Origin: a virus
Virus record (IMG/VR): IMGVR_UViG_3300044713_000028
Location: 1-46,621 of that record
Reading direction: 5' to 3' (one strand)
DNA: 46,621 nt
Shown here: positions 15,851-24,102 of the stretch, piece by piece
Numbering within the stretch: position 1 is the first letter of the stretch
Layout: each line of letters opens with the position of its first letter
Position numbers and translations under genes: made by a program
The notes under the pieces: model-generated
What the model saw: the letters and a program-made list of their open reading frames with translations, nothing else
The model's database searches: none
Told to the model about the DNA's origin: nothing

Positions 15851-16061
15851 TCGCACTCAACCCGCGCTCCACACCTTCACGCACCCGCGCCGCGCACGCT
15901 TCCCAACCCGAGCGGTAGCCACGGGCGGATAATTGCGTGGCGCGCAGGCGTTTCCTGAAAGAATCATGCAGCGCGCGGCATTTTGAGCACCATGGGTGCT
16001 TACCGCGCGCCTCCTCCGATTTGCACCTCGTGCACTGAGCCAAAGGCAATAATACCAACAT
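15828..16061 (-). CDS. Possible zinc-finger protein, minus strand (77 aa)
   Basis: Starting at the in-frame ATG at 16061: CTRC at about 10-13 and CSKC at 25-28 form a zinc ribbon, then a helical basic tail with an Arg/Ala-rich end resembling a helix-turn-helix (EGVERGLSAMEIAARL). An upstream start at 16151 would overlap the + gene. No strong ribosome binding site; moderate support from the Cys pattern. Confidence 0.45.
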   Translation of the reverse strand: MLVLLPLAQCTRCKSEEARGKHPWCSKCRALHDSFRKRLRATQLSARGYRSGWEACAARVREGVERGLSAMEIAARL

Positions 16062-16113
16062 TACGACGTATTTGCTACCAAGAGTCACGCATTTGTGTTT
16101 ATTCTCTCTTTGA

Positions 16114-17781
16114 ATGCCTCTGTCGAAGGGCTTTGAAGTTCTCGCTCTCAAAATTCAGGAAGCCGCTATCGGAATGACGCACGGCAATGTGCGCAACGCG
16201 CTGGAAGGCGCGGTTATGGACGCACACGCCACGGGCCAATCCTACGGCCATTACGTGGATCATTCCGGCGACGGCGAATCGGGCGATTGCATCTATACCA
16301 CGAACGGCGAGTTGTGCAGCGCACCGTACACCATCGGCACCGTGGGCGGAAAGATGCACGCCAGTATTGACCACGAGAAGCGTGAGCCGGTGATGGCGAA
16401 CGTTACCTACCATCCGAAGGCGACCGACGACGACCACTACACCGCGATGGAATCGGCCGGCTTCTACGAAGCCGGCAGCGCGCGATACGCGGAGCGGTTC
16501 ATCAGCAAGGGCGAACGAGACAAGGCCGACGCTGGGGATTTCGCCGGAAAGGGCAAGAGCTTTCCAATCCTGAAGCCGGAAGATGTGGGTGCCGCAGTCC
16601 ATGCGATGGGGCGGGCCGGATCTGCCAACTACGGCATGAGCGGGCTAAAGAGCCGCATCATCGCCATTGCCAAGAAAAAGGGCTGGACGAGCCATCTCCC
16701 CAAGTCCTGGCAGGACGGCGAAGACAAAGAGTGCATGGACTCGGTACGCGAGACGGAGATCGTCGGCGATGCCATACCCCTTAAGGAGGGCGCCGTTGGC
16801 CAGGACGGCACCGCTTACCTGAAATTAATTTCTCCTGGCCGGGGATCGTCCGGTTATTACCCAGCAGACGTGTTGGAGAGGGACGGCCCCAGAGTTTTCA
16901 AAAAGGGCACCAAGAATTTCTGGAACCATCAGACCGACGCCGAGGAAGCCGCGCGGCCGGAAGGCGATTTGCGCGACTTGGCGAGCGTGTTGACCGAAGA
17001 TGCCCACTACGAGCATGCCGGTCCAGCAGGGCCTGGGCTGTATGCTAAGGCCGAGGTGCAACCGCACTACCGGGGCCCGGTGGACAGCCTGGCGAAGCAC
17101 ATCGGCATGTCGATCAGGGCAACCGGAAAAGCCAAGGAAGGCAAAGCTCCGGATGGCAAGACCGGACCCATCATCGAGCAGCTAACCCGTGGTATCAGCG
17201 TGGATTACGTGACCACGCCGGGTGCGGGCGGACAGATTTTGCAGTTATTCGAGGCGGCGCGAGGAAGCCGTCAAATCCAAGTACAGGAGAGCCAAGATAT
17301 GGCGGATGACGCCAGATTGCAAGAAGCGCTCGCCCAGATCAGGAAACTGAATGGGCGGCTCGCGCTGACCGAGGCGGCCGGCGTCATTTCCGGCTATTTC
17401 CAAACCGTTCGCGTGGGCGAAGCCATCCGGCAGCGCGTCACGCAGAATCTGCTTTCGGGCACGATGCCGCTTACCGCATCCGGGGAACTGGACAGCGAGA
17501 AACTCGGGAAGATGGCCGAGGCGGCGACGAAGGAAGAGTGCGATTACGTATCGCGGCTTTCCGGTGGCGCTATCGTCTTCGGCATGGGTGCGCCAGTCAC
17601 CACCATGACCGAGGCGGATCGCAAAGCGCTGGCCGACGCCGAAGCCAGAGAGTTCACCAGCACGATGGGCGAACTAGCCGGTTTCGTGATGGGCGAAGCG
17701 AGCGACGGAGCCGACAAGCAGGAGCGCAAGAAGTTCAAGCGCTTGCACGACGCATTCATTAACCGAGGGGAGGCCGCCTAA
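16114..17781 (+). CDS. Capsid maturation protease/scaffold with extra N-terminal domains
   Basis: 555 aa. The middle (about 225-375) fits the HK97-type prohead protease: FWNHQT with His272, SIRATG with Ser333, and GISVDY near 360-365. The C-terminus (about 395-555) is coiled coil then helical, as expected of a fused scaffold. Before the protease, residues about 131-195 (GERDKADAGDFAGKGKSF...IIAIAKKKGW) match a DUF6582-like segment, and residues 20-110 are a separate His-rich unit. No Shine-Dalgarno precedes 16114; the ATG at 16174 is an alternative. It would process capsid protein during prohead maturation. Confidence 0.75.
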   Translation: MPLSKGFEVLALKIQEAAIGMTHGNVRNALEGAVMDAHATGQSYGHYVDHSGDGESGDCIYTTNGELCSAPYTIGTVGGKMHASIDHEKREPVMANVTYHPKATDDDHYTAMESAGFYEAGSARYAERFISKGERDKADAGDFAGKGKSFPILKPEDVGAAVHAMGRAGSANYGMSGLKSRIIAIAKKKGWTSHLPKSWQDGEDKECMDSVRETEIVGDAIPLKEGAVGQDGTAYLKLISPGRGSSGYYPADVLERDGPRVFKKGTKNFWNHQTDAEEAARPEGDLRDLASVLTEDAHYEHAGPAGPGLYAKAEVQPHYRGPVDSLAKHIGMSIRATGKAKEGKAPDGKTGPIIEQLTRGISVDYVTTPGAGGQILQLFEAARGSRQIQVQESQDMADDARLQEALAQIRKLNGRLALTEAAGVISGYFQTVRVGEAIRQRVTQNLLSGTMPLTASGELDSEKLGKMAEAATKEECDYVSRLSGGAIVFGMGAPVTTMTEADRKALADAEAREFTSTMGELAGFVMGEASDGADKQERKKFKRLHDAFINRGEAA

Positions 17782-18279
17782 ATGTTCAGGAATCCTCTGC
17801 AAGAGGGCCGCTGCGAAGCGCCCAACCAGGTATTGGAGCAAGGCGGTGCGCAGCCCCTACAGGTTGCTGTTAATCCGTCCATAACTATCCAGAGCGGGCA
17901 GCCGCTGCTGATCGGTCAGTTGGCGGCGGTGGCGATGACCAGCAATCCGCCGCTGTTGCAGCCGGGCACGTTGGCCCCGTTGCAGTTGCCCAGCACGGGC
18001 AATATCGCAGTGCTGCTGGCTGGAGTTTTCAATCTCACCGTGACGGCGAAATCTTCACTCAGCCCGAGCACGGGCAGCGCGGTGAACCCCGGCGACAAGA
18101 TCTACGCGGACGGCGGAACGCTGGACACAAACAGCAACGTGACGCTCGGTTTCACGCTGGACAAGAACACCTCGGGCGTGCTGTTCGGCTCCGCAGTAAG
18201 CGTGGGTGGCGCGGGTGGACCGCTGTTAGTTTCGGCGACGACCGGCATTATCGCGGTCAGACTCAAGGAGGGTGCATAA
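17782..18279 (+). CDS. Head decoration protein (DUF2190-like)
   Basis: 165 aa, ATG directly after the upstream stop. Repeated short beta strands and Gly-rich turns (IQSGQPLLIGQLAAVAMT, then TGIIAVRLKEGA at the end) are typical of the DUF2190 capsid-stabilising family. Sits between protease and major capsid protein, as in many siphoviruses. Confidence 0.75.
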   Translation: MFRNPLQEGRCEAPNQVLEQGGAQPLQVAVNPSITIQSGQPLLIGQLAAVAMTSNPPLLQPGTLAPLQLPSTGNIAVLLAGVFNLTVTAKSSLSPSTGSAVNPGDKIYADGGTLDTNSNVTLGFTLDKNTSGVLFGSAVSVGGAGGPLLVSATTGIIAVRLKEGA

Positions 18280-19746
18280 GTGGTTTCGTTCAATGAGGTA
18301 GTCAAAAACTACGGCGACTTCGCGAGTGCATCGCGTTTCGCAAGCCTCCCTCCGGGAATCACGATCAACAATCCCGGCGTATCCGGCGCGGCCGACGCGC
18401 GCGACATCCGCGAAGGGCTGTATACCCCTTGGCGCGGCTCGCAGACCGACAAAGAGCCGGGCATGGTTCCGGTGCGCGTTCCCGGCCAAGGCGACCCGCG
18501 GCGCGCGCTTTATGAGCGCAAACTGTTCGAGGCCAGCAAGGTCCTGAACCAGGCGCTTCGCGGCAACAAGTGGGCAATTCTGTCCATCAACGAAGCGATG
18601 AACGGGCGCCCCTTGCGAGTGACTGAGGCGCTGTCCATCTCGGATTTCCCCAACATCTTTGGCGATATCATCGACCGTGCCGTCATCGCCAATTATCGCG
18701 AGACGCCGTACACCTGGAACATGATTGCCACGCACGCCGACGTGGCCGACTTCCGCCAGGTCAAGCGCTTCAGGATTGACTACGGCACGGCGCCGAACAA
18801 CACGCCGATCGACCAGGGCGCACCGTACCCCGAAGACAAGATCTCGGATGCGGCGCAGCAGGCGGGCACGTATGTCCCTCCGGGCGCAGCCGCCGGTGTC
18901 GGGTACTACGCCTACAATCTCCAGAAGTACGGCAAGCGCATGCCGTTCTACTGGGAGACGTTCATCAACGATGATCTCAACGCCATCAAGGACGTTCCAG
19001 CGCGCTTCGGGCGCGGCATGCGCCGCGGCGAGGAGTACTTCGTCACGAATCTTTTCGCGAACAACACCAATTTCTTCAATACCGCGAACTTCAAGAACGT
19101 GGTGAGCTCGGCAAACACGCCGGGCAATGTGTACACCGCGAACAACCCGCCGCTGTCGATCACCGCACTCGCACAGGCGATGGTGGTTATGTCCCTCCAG
19201 CGCGATCTGGATGGCCAGCCGATCGACATTGAGGCTGTGACCTTGGTGGTCCCTCCGGCGTTGAAGGTGACGGCCCAGAACATTCTGAACGCCGATTACT
19301 TCTGGGCCAACGATCAGGGCGGTACGGTCATCGACCCGAGCAGCGGCGGAAACGTTTCGGCGCAGCGCTTGAATGTGGCCAACTGGGCGCGGAACATCGT
19401 GAAACTCGCCGTCAATTACTACCTGCCGATCGTGGACAGCACCTACGGCAACCAGGGCTGGTACCTGTTCAGCGATCCGAACAGCGGGCGCCCGGCGCTG
19501 GAATTCGCGCATCTTCGCGGGCGCCGCATGCCGGAACTGTTCATGAAATTACCGAACTCGGTAGCCATCGGCGAGGGCCAGATGGGACCCGGCGCAGGGC
19601 CGATGATCGGCACCACCATGCAGAATCCGATGGAGGGCGATTTCGACACCGACGCCATCCATTACAAAATCCGCCATGTTTATGGCGGTGTGCAGATGGA
19701 CCCGCTAATGGCGGTCTACAGCAACGGAAGCGGGACTGGAACTTAG
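18280..19746 (+). CDS. Major capsid protein
   Basis: 488 aa, GTG start with a perfect AAGGAGG Shine-Dalgarno 7-8 nt upstream, the strongest in the window, as expected for the most abundant virion protein. Position after protease and decoration protein and before connectors supports the call. The sequence reads like HK97-fold capsid proteins: an N-arm, a long helix near 90-130, and P-domain strands ending in GGVQMDPLMAVYS. A hairpin at 19770 follows. Confidence 0.85.
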   Translation: MVSFNEVVKNYGDFASASRFASLPPGITINNPGVSGAADARDIREGLYTPWRGSQTDKEPGMVPVRVPGQGDPRRALYERKLFEASKVLNQALRGNKWAILSINEAMNGRPLRVTEALSISDFPNIFGDIIDRAVIANYRETPYTWNMIATHADVADFRQVKRFRIDYGTAPNNTPIDQGAPYPEDKISDAAQQAGTYVPPGAAAGVGYYAYNLQKYGKRMPFYWETFINDDLNAIKDVPARFGRGMRRGEEYFVTNLFANNTNFFNTANFKNVVSSANTPGNVYTANNPPLSITALAQAMVVMSLQRDLDGQPIDIEAVTLVVPPALKVTAQNILNADYFWANDQGGTVIDPSSGGNVSAQRLNVANWARNIVKLAVNYYLPIVDSTYGNQGWYLFSDPNSGRPALEFAHLRGRRMPELFMKLPNSVAIGEGQMGPGAGPMIGTTMQNPMEGDFDTDAIHYKIRHVYGGVQMDPLMAVYSNGSGTGT

Positions 19747-19769
19747 GAGGCCTGGGGAGGTTTTCTAGG

Positions 19770-19805
19770 ATGGCCCGCTCGCCGCTCAGGTGGTGGGCGG
19801 GCCAT
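19770..19805 (+). terminator. Hairpin after the major capsid gene
   Basis: ATGGCCCGC/GCGGGCCAT, a perfect 9-bp stem with an 18-nt loop, 24 nt past the capsid stop. It is followed only by a short T-rich run, so it is a partial terminator or an mRNA end-stabiliser. Confidence 0.5.
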
Positions 19806-19824
19806 TTGACTTTATGAGGAGCGA

Positions 19825-20229
19825 ATGAGCGAGAAGCTAAAGACAGCCGGGCTGCTGGCACTCCTACTGTTCGGCGTATGGGGCATTGGCGACGGCCTGT
19901 GGAACATGCCGCGGGCGCACGCACAGGGCGGCGCATCGCAGACGGTCACGCTACCCGATATCACCGGGACGGGCGCGAATGTGTGCCTGGCAACCTCAGG
20001 TACTGCGCGCTGGATTCAGATCATCGCGCCGTCAGGAAACTCCGCTGTTGTGCGGCTCGGGTACGGGGCGACGTCATCCCGCGGTGCGGCTATCGCGGCT
20101 GGCGGTGGCTTCTTTTTCCCCCCGCTGACCCGCCAAGATCTCGCGCCGGTCCAAAATGTGTACGCACTGGCCGAGACGTGCATGTATATCGCCAACGGAG
20201 ATTCCGTGACCGTAACCTACCTGCCATGA
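19825..20229 (+). CDS. Secreted or membrane-anchored protein next to capsid genes (134 aa)
   Basis: Residues 1-35 look like a Sec signal: basic start, hydrophobic LLALLLFGVWGIGDGL, then AHAQG. The rest is beta-rich and Gly/Ser/Ala-rich (NSAVVRLGYGATSSRGAA...GGGFFFPP), similar to small structural or adhesin domains. Well-placed GAGGAGC ribosome binding site before the ATG. A signal peptide inside a head gene cluster is unusual; role unknown. Confidence 0.6.
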   Translation: MSEKLKTAGLLALLLFGVWGIGDGLWNMPRAHAQGGASQTVTLPDITGTGANVCLATSGTARWIQIIAPSGNSAVVRLGYGATSSRGAAIAAGGGFFFPPLTRQDLAPVQNVYALAETCMYIANGDSVTVTYLP

Positions 20230-20750
20230 GCCTCCCTCCCTATCCCGTTGATCCGTCGAATGGGCCGCCGTATCCGCCGACTTACAGTGCAATCCCCGGC
20301 GGCTTCACGTATGATCCGAACGCGAACTACCAGTTGTTCATCGTGCGCAGCCTGATACCGGATACGGACGTTACGCATCCCATTTTCAACGACGATGAGC
20401 TAAACGCCTTCATCTTCCTGGAAAGTTCGCAGGGGATTTACCAGTCGTCGCAGTCGGACCCGACCGGTTCAAATGTGCCGCAGGCCGTGAGCGTGTACGA
20501 TTACCGGCGCGCGGCGGCGACGGCGATTGATGTGATTGCCAGCAGCAAAGCGCGGCTGGCCGTGATTTCTTCGATGTTGGACGTGAAACTCAATGCGAAG
20601 GACGTTCAGACGGCACTGCATGCGCAGGCCGAATCTTTGCGGGAACAGAGCGACAATTCCGGCGCCTTCGCTATTGCCGAGTGGGTAAATGACGCATTTT
20701 CGGCACGCGAGAGAACAGTTAAGGTGTGGTTAAGGCTTTTAGGTTCTTAA
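20226..20750 (+). CDS. Head-tail connector (adaptor) protein
   Basis: 174 aa from the ATGA-coupled start at 20226. A Pro/Tyr-rich N-terminus, then DDELNAFI and an Ala-rich helical domain (AAATAIDVIASSKARLAVISSMLDVK) typical of HK97 gp6/gp15-type adaptors that dock on the portal. Order after capsid protein fits. Confidence 0.7.
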   Translation: MSLPPYPVDPSNGPPYPPTYSAIPGGFTYDPNANYQLFIVRSLIPDTDVTHPIFNDDELNAFIFLESSQGIYQSSQSDPTGSNVPQAVSVYDYRRAAATAIDVIASSKARLAVISSMLDVKLNAKDVQTALHAQAESLREQSDNSGAFAIAEWVNDAFSARERTVKVWLRLLGS

Positions 20751-20773
20751 TTCTGCGAGGGAGTTGTTATGGT

Positions 20774-20788
20774 AGTCTCGGGGAGACT
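20774..20788 (+). promoter_or_regulatory. Hairpin overlapping a ribosome binding site
   Basis: AGTCTC-GGG-GAGACT, a 6-bp stem with a 3-nt loop, immediately before the ATG at 20791. The Shine-Dalgarno GGGGAGA (20780-20786) is inside it, so folding would lower translation. Confidence 0.5.
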
Positions 20789-20790
20789 AA

Positions 20791-21153
20791 ATGTGGGTTC
20801 AGTTCGCTACGCTGGGGCTGGCGATCATACTTCAGCTTGTGGGGATTGTTGTGTTCGCAACCAAAATGAACGAGCGCACGCATTCGTTGGAGAAGATCAC
20901 CGGCGAGTTGGCCGAGGGGCAGGCGCAGATTCACGGGGATCTGTCCGAGCTTCTGCAGGCTTTGACCAAGCGCGAGGTAGCCGAGCAGCGCACTGTAACG
21001 AAGATCGAGACGCTGGAGGCCGAGGTAAGCCGGCTGCGCGAGTGGCGGCACAATTTTGGGCAGACGGAGTGGGCGCAGCTGACCACGGTATGCCTGCGGC
21101 TTGAGGAAATGACCAAGCGAATGCTGATGACGGAACCGAGGAACAGGGGATAG
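20791..21153 (+). CDS. Membrane-anchored coiled-coil protein (120 aa)
   Basis: One N-terminal transmembrane helix (about 3-23: VQFATLGLAIILQLVGIVVFA) followed by a long charged coiled coil (about 30-90) and a helical tail. The layout is that of an inner-membrane spanin or a related phage membrane protein. It lies among connector genes rather than a lysis cassette, so the role is uncertain. Confidence 0.6.
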   Translation: MWVQFATLGLAIILQLVGIVVFATKMNERTHSLEKITGELAEGQAQIHGDLSELLQALTKREVAEQRTVTKIETLEAEVSRLREWRHNFGQTEWAQLTTVCLRLEEMTKRMLMTEPRNRG

Positions 21154-21154
21154 C

Positions 21155-21589
21155 GTGTACCAGGGAATAGGCTACGAAATCGAGGCGGTGATGCCGGCGG
21201 CTATCGACAGCACGCTGATGGCATCGCTCTGCACGATCTTCCAGCCTGACGGCGTGCTCGTGGGCGCCGGGCAGCCCAGTGGTAACTACGTGGCGATTTC
21301 TGGCGCAACAGCCGTGCCTTGTATGGATGCTCCGCGGTCCACCGGGGAGCGGCTGAGTGCCGATGAAATGAAGGCCATACCGGAGATTCAGGCGCGCGTA
21401 TTCCGGCATGTGCTGCTCAGCGGGTTCTACGGCGATGTGATTCCGTGGGGCGATGCAGGTGCGCGGCCAACGTTGCGCGCGGTGATTACGGGCCCGGATA
21501 GCGTGGCTGTGACTTATGAGGTGCTCGGAGTTGAATCGGACTCCCAACAGCAGATGACGCGCCTATCGCTGCATCAGGTGACAAACTAA
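21155..21589 (+). CDS. Head closure-like protein (144 aa)
   Basis: GTG start just after the previous stop. Beta-rich, with short sheets such as RPTLRAVITGPDSVAVTYEVLGVESD. Placed where a head-completion protein is expected between adaptor and tail terminator. Assignment rests on position. Confidence 0.5.
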   Translation: MYQGIGYEIEAVMPAAIDSTLMASLCTIFQPDGVLVGAGQPSGNYVAISGATAVPCMDAPRSTGERLSADEMKAIPEIQARVFRHVLLSGFYGDVIPWGDAGARPTLRAVITGPDSVAVTYEVLGVESDSQQQMTRLSLHQVTN

Positions 21590-21841
21590 ATGGCTCCCGC
21601 TGTAGACATTCATCGCGCCCCACCGAACGCGCACGTACTGCGCGTGCCCGGCGACCGTGCCGTCCGGGTGGAATTTACCGATCGGGAGATATTCGTTACG
21701 GCGGCGAAGAACGGCGCGGTAATCGCGCGCGTGCGGCGCACGATCGAATGGGCGGAAGCAATTGCCGATACGCTGAGCGCGGCGCGCCTGGTGCATGAGG
21801 CGGAAGCGCTACGCCGCGAGTGCCAAAGGTGGAGGTGGTAA
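21590..21841 (+). CDS. Hypothetical protein (83 aa)
   Basis: ATG directly after the upstream stop, and its TAA shares a base with the next ATG. Beta-rich first half (VLRVPGDRAVRVEFTDREIFVTAA), helical second half. No family recognised. Confidence 0.5.
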   Translation: MAPAVDIHRAPPNAHVLRVPGDRAVRVEFTDREIFVTAAKNGAVIARVRRTIEWAEAIADTLSAARLVHEAEALRRECQRWRW

Positions 21842-22332
21842 TGCCTTCCGCCGAGGATAAATTGCGCACGCTGGCCATGCAGAATGCCACGCTACAGACC
21901 GACCTGGGAACGAACCCTTTCCGCTGGTACGATCGCCAGCTTGTGCAGGGCGCCCTGCAACCCACTTCGCCAGCCGGGGAGATCGGTAACTCTTGTGTCC
22001 GGGTACGGAGAATTTCAACCATGCGCCGCTACATCCAGGGTAACGGCGCCGCGGATACGAACTTGAGCGCGTTATCGACGCCGCGGTTTCAGATTGATGT
22101 GCTTGATTTTAACGCTGAGATTTGCCGTCAGGTGGCCGCAGATGTGGTCGCGTTCCTGGGCACCGTGTGTCTGGCCAGCCAGGATCAATTCGATTCGCCA
22201 CCCGTTACGCCGCCGCAATTCCCAAGTTTCCTGCTGAGCCAGCGGGCCGGGATGGACTACCAGTTGAGCGCGCAGCCGGCGTATGTGGAGAGTTTGGACG
22301 TGAGGCTCTACGCAGTGGAGAACCTGCCATGA
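21841..22332 (+). CDS. Tail terminator-like protein
   Basis: 163 aa from the ATG at 21841, preceded by AGGTGGAGGTGG. Mixed alpha/beta with a conserved-looking PRFQIDVLDFNAEICRQVAADVVAFL (about 80-105), the pattern of gpU/gp17-type tail completion proteins. Its last 25 nt overlap the convergent HNH gene. Confidence 0.6.
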   Translation: MPSAEDKLRTLAMQNATLQTDLGTNPFRWYDRQLVQGALQPTSPAGEIGNSCVRVRRISTMRRYIQGNGAADTNLSALSTPRFQIDVLDFNAEICRQVAADVVAFLGTVCLASQDQFDSPPVTPPQFPSFLLSQRAGMDYQLSAQPAYVESLDVRLYAVENLP

Positions 22333-22667
22333 CAGTCTCGCGGACGCCTGTGGCTATTGGGATTGGTACCCGCGCGCCCGCGCGCGACGTTGACGCGGTG
22401 TGCGACAGGCTCAAGATGTGCGGGGTTAACGCACTGCGGGTGGCGGCACAAGTGGTCAAGCTCCGTTCCGTGAGGCACTTTACCGTGGCGCATCTCCCAA
22501 GAAACAATGTGGGCGTATCGCAGCTTGAACGCATCACCGCTGCGGACCTGAAGCACTCCGTAACCGGGAGGCGTGGATGCTCCGAGCCACAGCCAGCAGG
22601 CATCTGCAGCGGCAGAAAAAACGTGGTTTTCAAATCTCTCTTTGAGCGTGCGCACAGGCCATCTCAT
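22308..22667 (-). CDS. HNH endonuclease, minus strand (no. 2)
   Basis: 119 aa. ACWLWLG at 23-29, YAHIVSWE at 51-58 (His53), ELDHLC at 69-74 (Asp71, His72) and CVNPAHLEPV at 79-88 form a complete HNH core; no long zinc tail follows. The 6-nt gap to a TAGAAT box (complement of 22674-22679) suggests a leaderless mRNA, though no good -35 is seen. It fills a 378-nt gap between tail terminator and tail tube genes, overlapping only the former's last codons. Confidence 0.85.
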   Translation of the reverse strand: MRWPVRTLKERFENHVFSAAADACWLWLGASTPPGYGVLQVRSGDAFKLRYAHIVSWEMRHGKVPHGTELDHLCRHPQCVNPAHLEPVAHRVNVARGRAGTNPNSHRRPRDCHGRFSTA

Positions 22668-22710
22668 AGGGCGATTCTATCTCAGATCCAACAAAAAGAG
22701 GAGTACTAGG

Positions 22711-23313
22711 ATGGCTATTCTGATGTTGAGCATGTCTTTCGGTGGACCAATGATCGCGCTGCTATTGGCGGCTTTTGCCCTTATGTTGGGCGGGATCGTC
22801 TATACCCCTTCGACTTTCCCGATTGGGCTTCCCGCCATAAACACGTATCTGATGATCGGGAATGGGAATAGTCCTGAAACCTTCAATATTATCGCGAATA
22901 TTGGAGATCTCACCGGGCCGTCGATGAGCGGCGCCGTGGTGGATGTGACCAGCCATTCGAGCGCGCACCCGTGGCGCGAGAAACTTGTCACGCTGCTCGA
23001 CACCGGGGATATCACGTTCCCCATCTTCTACATCCCGGCATCGACCGGCGTTATCGGCACGCCAAGTACTCCGTTCGGCCATGACTACGGCGACGGTGGA
23101 ATCACCCAGTTCGGACTTGAGGGCGTCTTCACCTCGCGCGGGCGCACCACAGTGGGCAACCCGTACAACTTCGCCATTCAGTACCCCGACGCCAGCCAGA
23201 CGACGGACTACTTCACCGGCTTCGTGAGCAAGTTCAGCAAGAAGGCTGCGGTGGCCGGCGTGGAACAGGCCGAAGTGACGATCAGCCTTACGGGCATGCC
23301 GACGCTCTCATAG
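22711..23313 (+). CDS. Major tail (tube) protein with hydrophobic N-terminus
   Basis: 200 aa, ATG 6 nt after AGAGGAG. Residues 47-110 (YLMIGNGNSPETFNIIANIGDLTGP...VDVTSHSSAHPWREKL) are the tail tube family signature (Lambda gpV/HK97-like). It forms stacked hexamer rings around the tape measure. The first ~40 residues are strongly hydrophobic (two stretches including IALLLAAFALMLGGIV), which I do not expect in this family; a downstream start would have to be found if they are not translated. Confidence 0.8.
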   Translation: MAILMLSMSFGGPMIALLLAAFALMLGGIVYTPSTFPIGLPAINTYLMIGNGNSPETFNIIANIGDLTGPSMSGAVVDVTSHSSAHPWREKLVTLLDTGDITFPIFYIPASTGVIGTPSTPFGHDYGDGGITQFGLEGVFTSRGRTTVGNPYNFAIQYPDASQTTDYFTGFVSKFSKKAAVAGVEQAEVTISLTGMPTLS

Positions 23314-23334
23314 TTTGGTTGCCGTGGTTAGTTT

Positions 23335-23577
23335 ATGCACCTAGACGCTGGCCATATCGCGATGATGACGGCGATTGCCGGCAAGGGCTTTATCATGCTC
23401 GCCCGCTCGCAGCCGCCGCTGCCAAAGGATGCCGGGTACTTCCGCACTTGGATTCACGATTTCATCCAACAGGCCGCAAGCAACGACGATAAAATCCAGA
23501 ATCCGCACGATTTCGAGAAGGAGAAGCCAGCGCCTAATGAACTTCAAAGCAAATCTGCCGCCGCAGGCGGCATGTGA
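23335..23577 (+). CDS. Hypothetical protein (80 aa)
   Basis: ATG 21 nt after the tail tube stop, without a clear ribosome binding site. Helical first part and a charged end. No family recognised; overlaps the next frame by 41 nt. Confidence 0.45.
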   Translation: MHLDAGHIAMMTAIAGKGFIMLARSQPPLPKDAGYFRTWIHDFIQQAASNDDKIQNPHDFEKEKPAPNELQSKSAAAGGM

Positions 23578-23704
23578 GCACTGCGAAGGTAGCGGCGTTG
23601 AGCCGGGGATGGCCAAACTATGCCGCGTGTGCGGAGGAACGGGCATGAAGCCGGATGATTGCCCATCTGTGCACAAAGGCCAAGAGGAACAGGAGGGGCG
23701 GTAA
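23537..23704 (+). CDS. DnaJ-type zinc-finger-like protein (55 aa)
   Basis: CEHCEGSG and CRVCGGTG form two CxxCxGxG repeats, as in DnaJ/HypA-type zinc domains. Small phage proteins of this type may bind or fold partners. Start at ATG 23537 inside the preceding frame. Confidence 0.5.
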   Translation: MNFKANLPPQAACEHCEGSGVEPGMAKLCRVCGGTGMKPDDCPSVHKGQEEQEGR

Positions 23705-23806
23705 AATAGGGGTAAGTCTCTGAAAGGAGTGGCCCTTGATTCGCGACAAATCAACCTCCCCGCCTATATAGTGTCATGAAAACGTTGCGCTGGCAATAGG
23801 CCGAAG

Positions 23807-23815
23807 TGCTAAAAT
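23807..23815 (+). promoter_or_regulatory. Extended -10 promoter for the structured RNA
   Basis: TGcTAAAAT (23807-23815); a TTGCGC 19 nt upstream of the hexamer (23785-23790) may act as a weak -35. The expected start is about 23822, where the folded region begins. Confidence 0.5.
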
Positions 23816-23821
23816 TTACCT

Positions 23822-24094
23822 TGGGTTGCCGTTGGAGTCCCGGGCGGCGCTTCCGAACCCTTCACGGGCGTTACTGCAAAGCGGAGGCGACTAGTTGTTG
23901 AGGCTGCTGGGCGGAAACCCAGCGGCGAATCGCCGTGAGCGGGGCCTCCTGGGATTAGCCGTCCCAGGGTAAAGAGCCTGAGCCTTTGTCCTAATGGGTG
24001 TGGGCAGGACAAAAGCAGAACCGTTCTCAACAGCCTCAGCTTTAGAGTATACCCTATCGGGAAGGCTCCGTTAAGAGCCCAGGGTATTTCTTTG
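23822..24094 (+). ncRNA. Putative structured non-coding RNA with a pseudoknot
   Basis: About 270 nt without a convincing gene. Stems: GGAGGC/GCCTCC (23883-23888 with 23944-23949); GTTGAGGCTG/CAGCCTCAGC (23897-23906 with 24031-24040, one G-U pair); GCTGGG/CCCAGC (23906-23911 with 23918-23923); GGCG/CGCC (23924-23927 with 23931-23934); TTTGTCCT/AGGACAAA (23985-23992 with 24006-24013). The first two cross each other, giving a pseudoknot. It is framed by its own extended -10 promoter and a terminal hairpin. It does not match group I intron, tmRNA, RNase P or 6S landmarks that I can check by eye. GOLLD- or ROOL-like large phage RNAs are possible relatives but not shown. Confidence 0.55.
24049..24093 (+). 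terminator. Terminal hairpin of the structured RNA
   Basis: ATACCCT/AGGGTAT outer stem (24049-24055 with 24081-24087) and GGCTC/GAGCC inner stem (24064-24068 with 24075-24079), followed by TTCTTTG. Likely rho-independent terminator; a new promoter starts 10 nt later. Confidence 0.6.
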
Positions 24095-24102
24095 TCCGCG
24101 TA

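Noticed and set aside
18226-19512. 428-aa minus-strand frame opposite the major capsid gene
   Set aside because: Arg/Val-rich antisense of a strongly coding gene with no signals; a shadow frame from GC-rich codons.
22329-22709. + strand frame after the tail terminator
   Set aside because: The minus strand here carries a complete HNH core, whereas the + frame has no family features; its coupling ATG is probably chance.
23822-24094. Group I intron, tmRNA, RNase P or 6S RNA
   Set aside because: The core landmarks I know for these (conserved intron P/Q/R/S elements, tRNA-like ends, conserved P4) are not visible; left as unclassified RNA.
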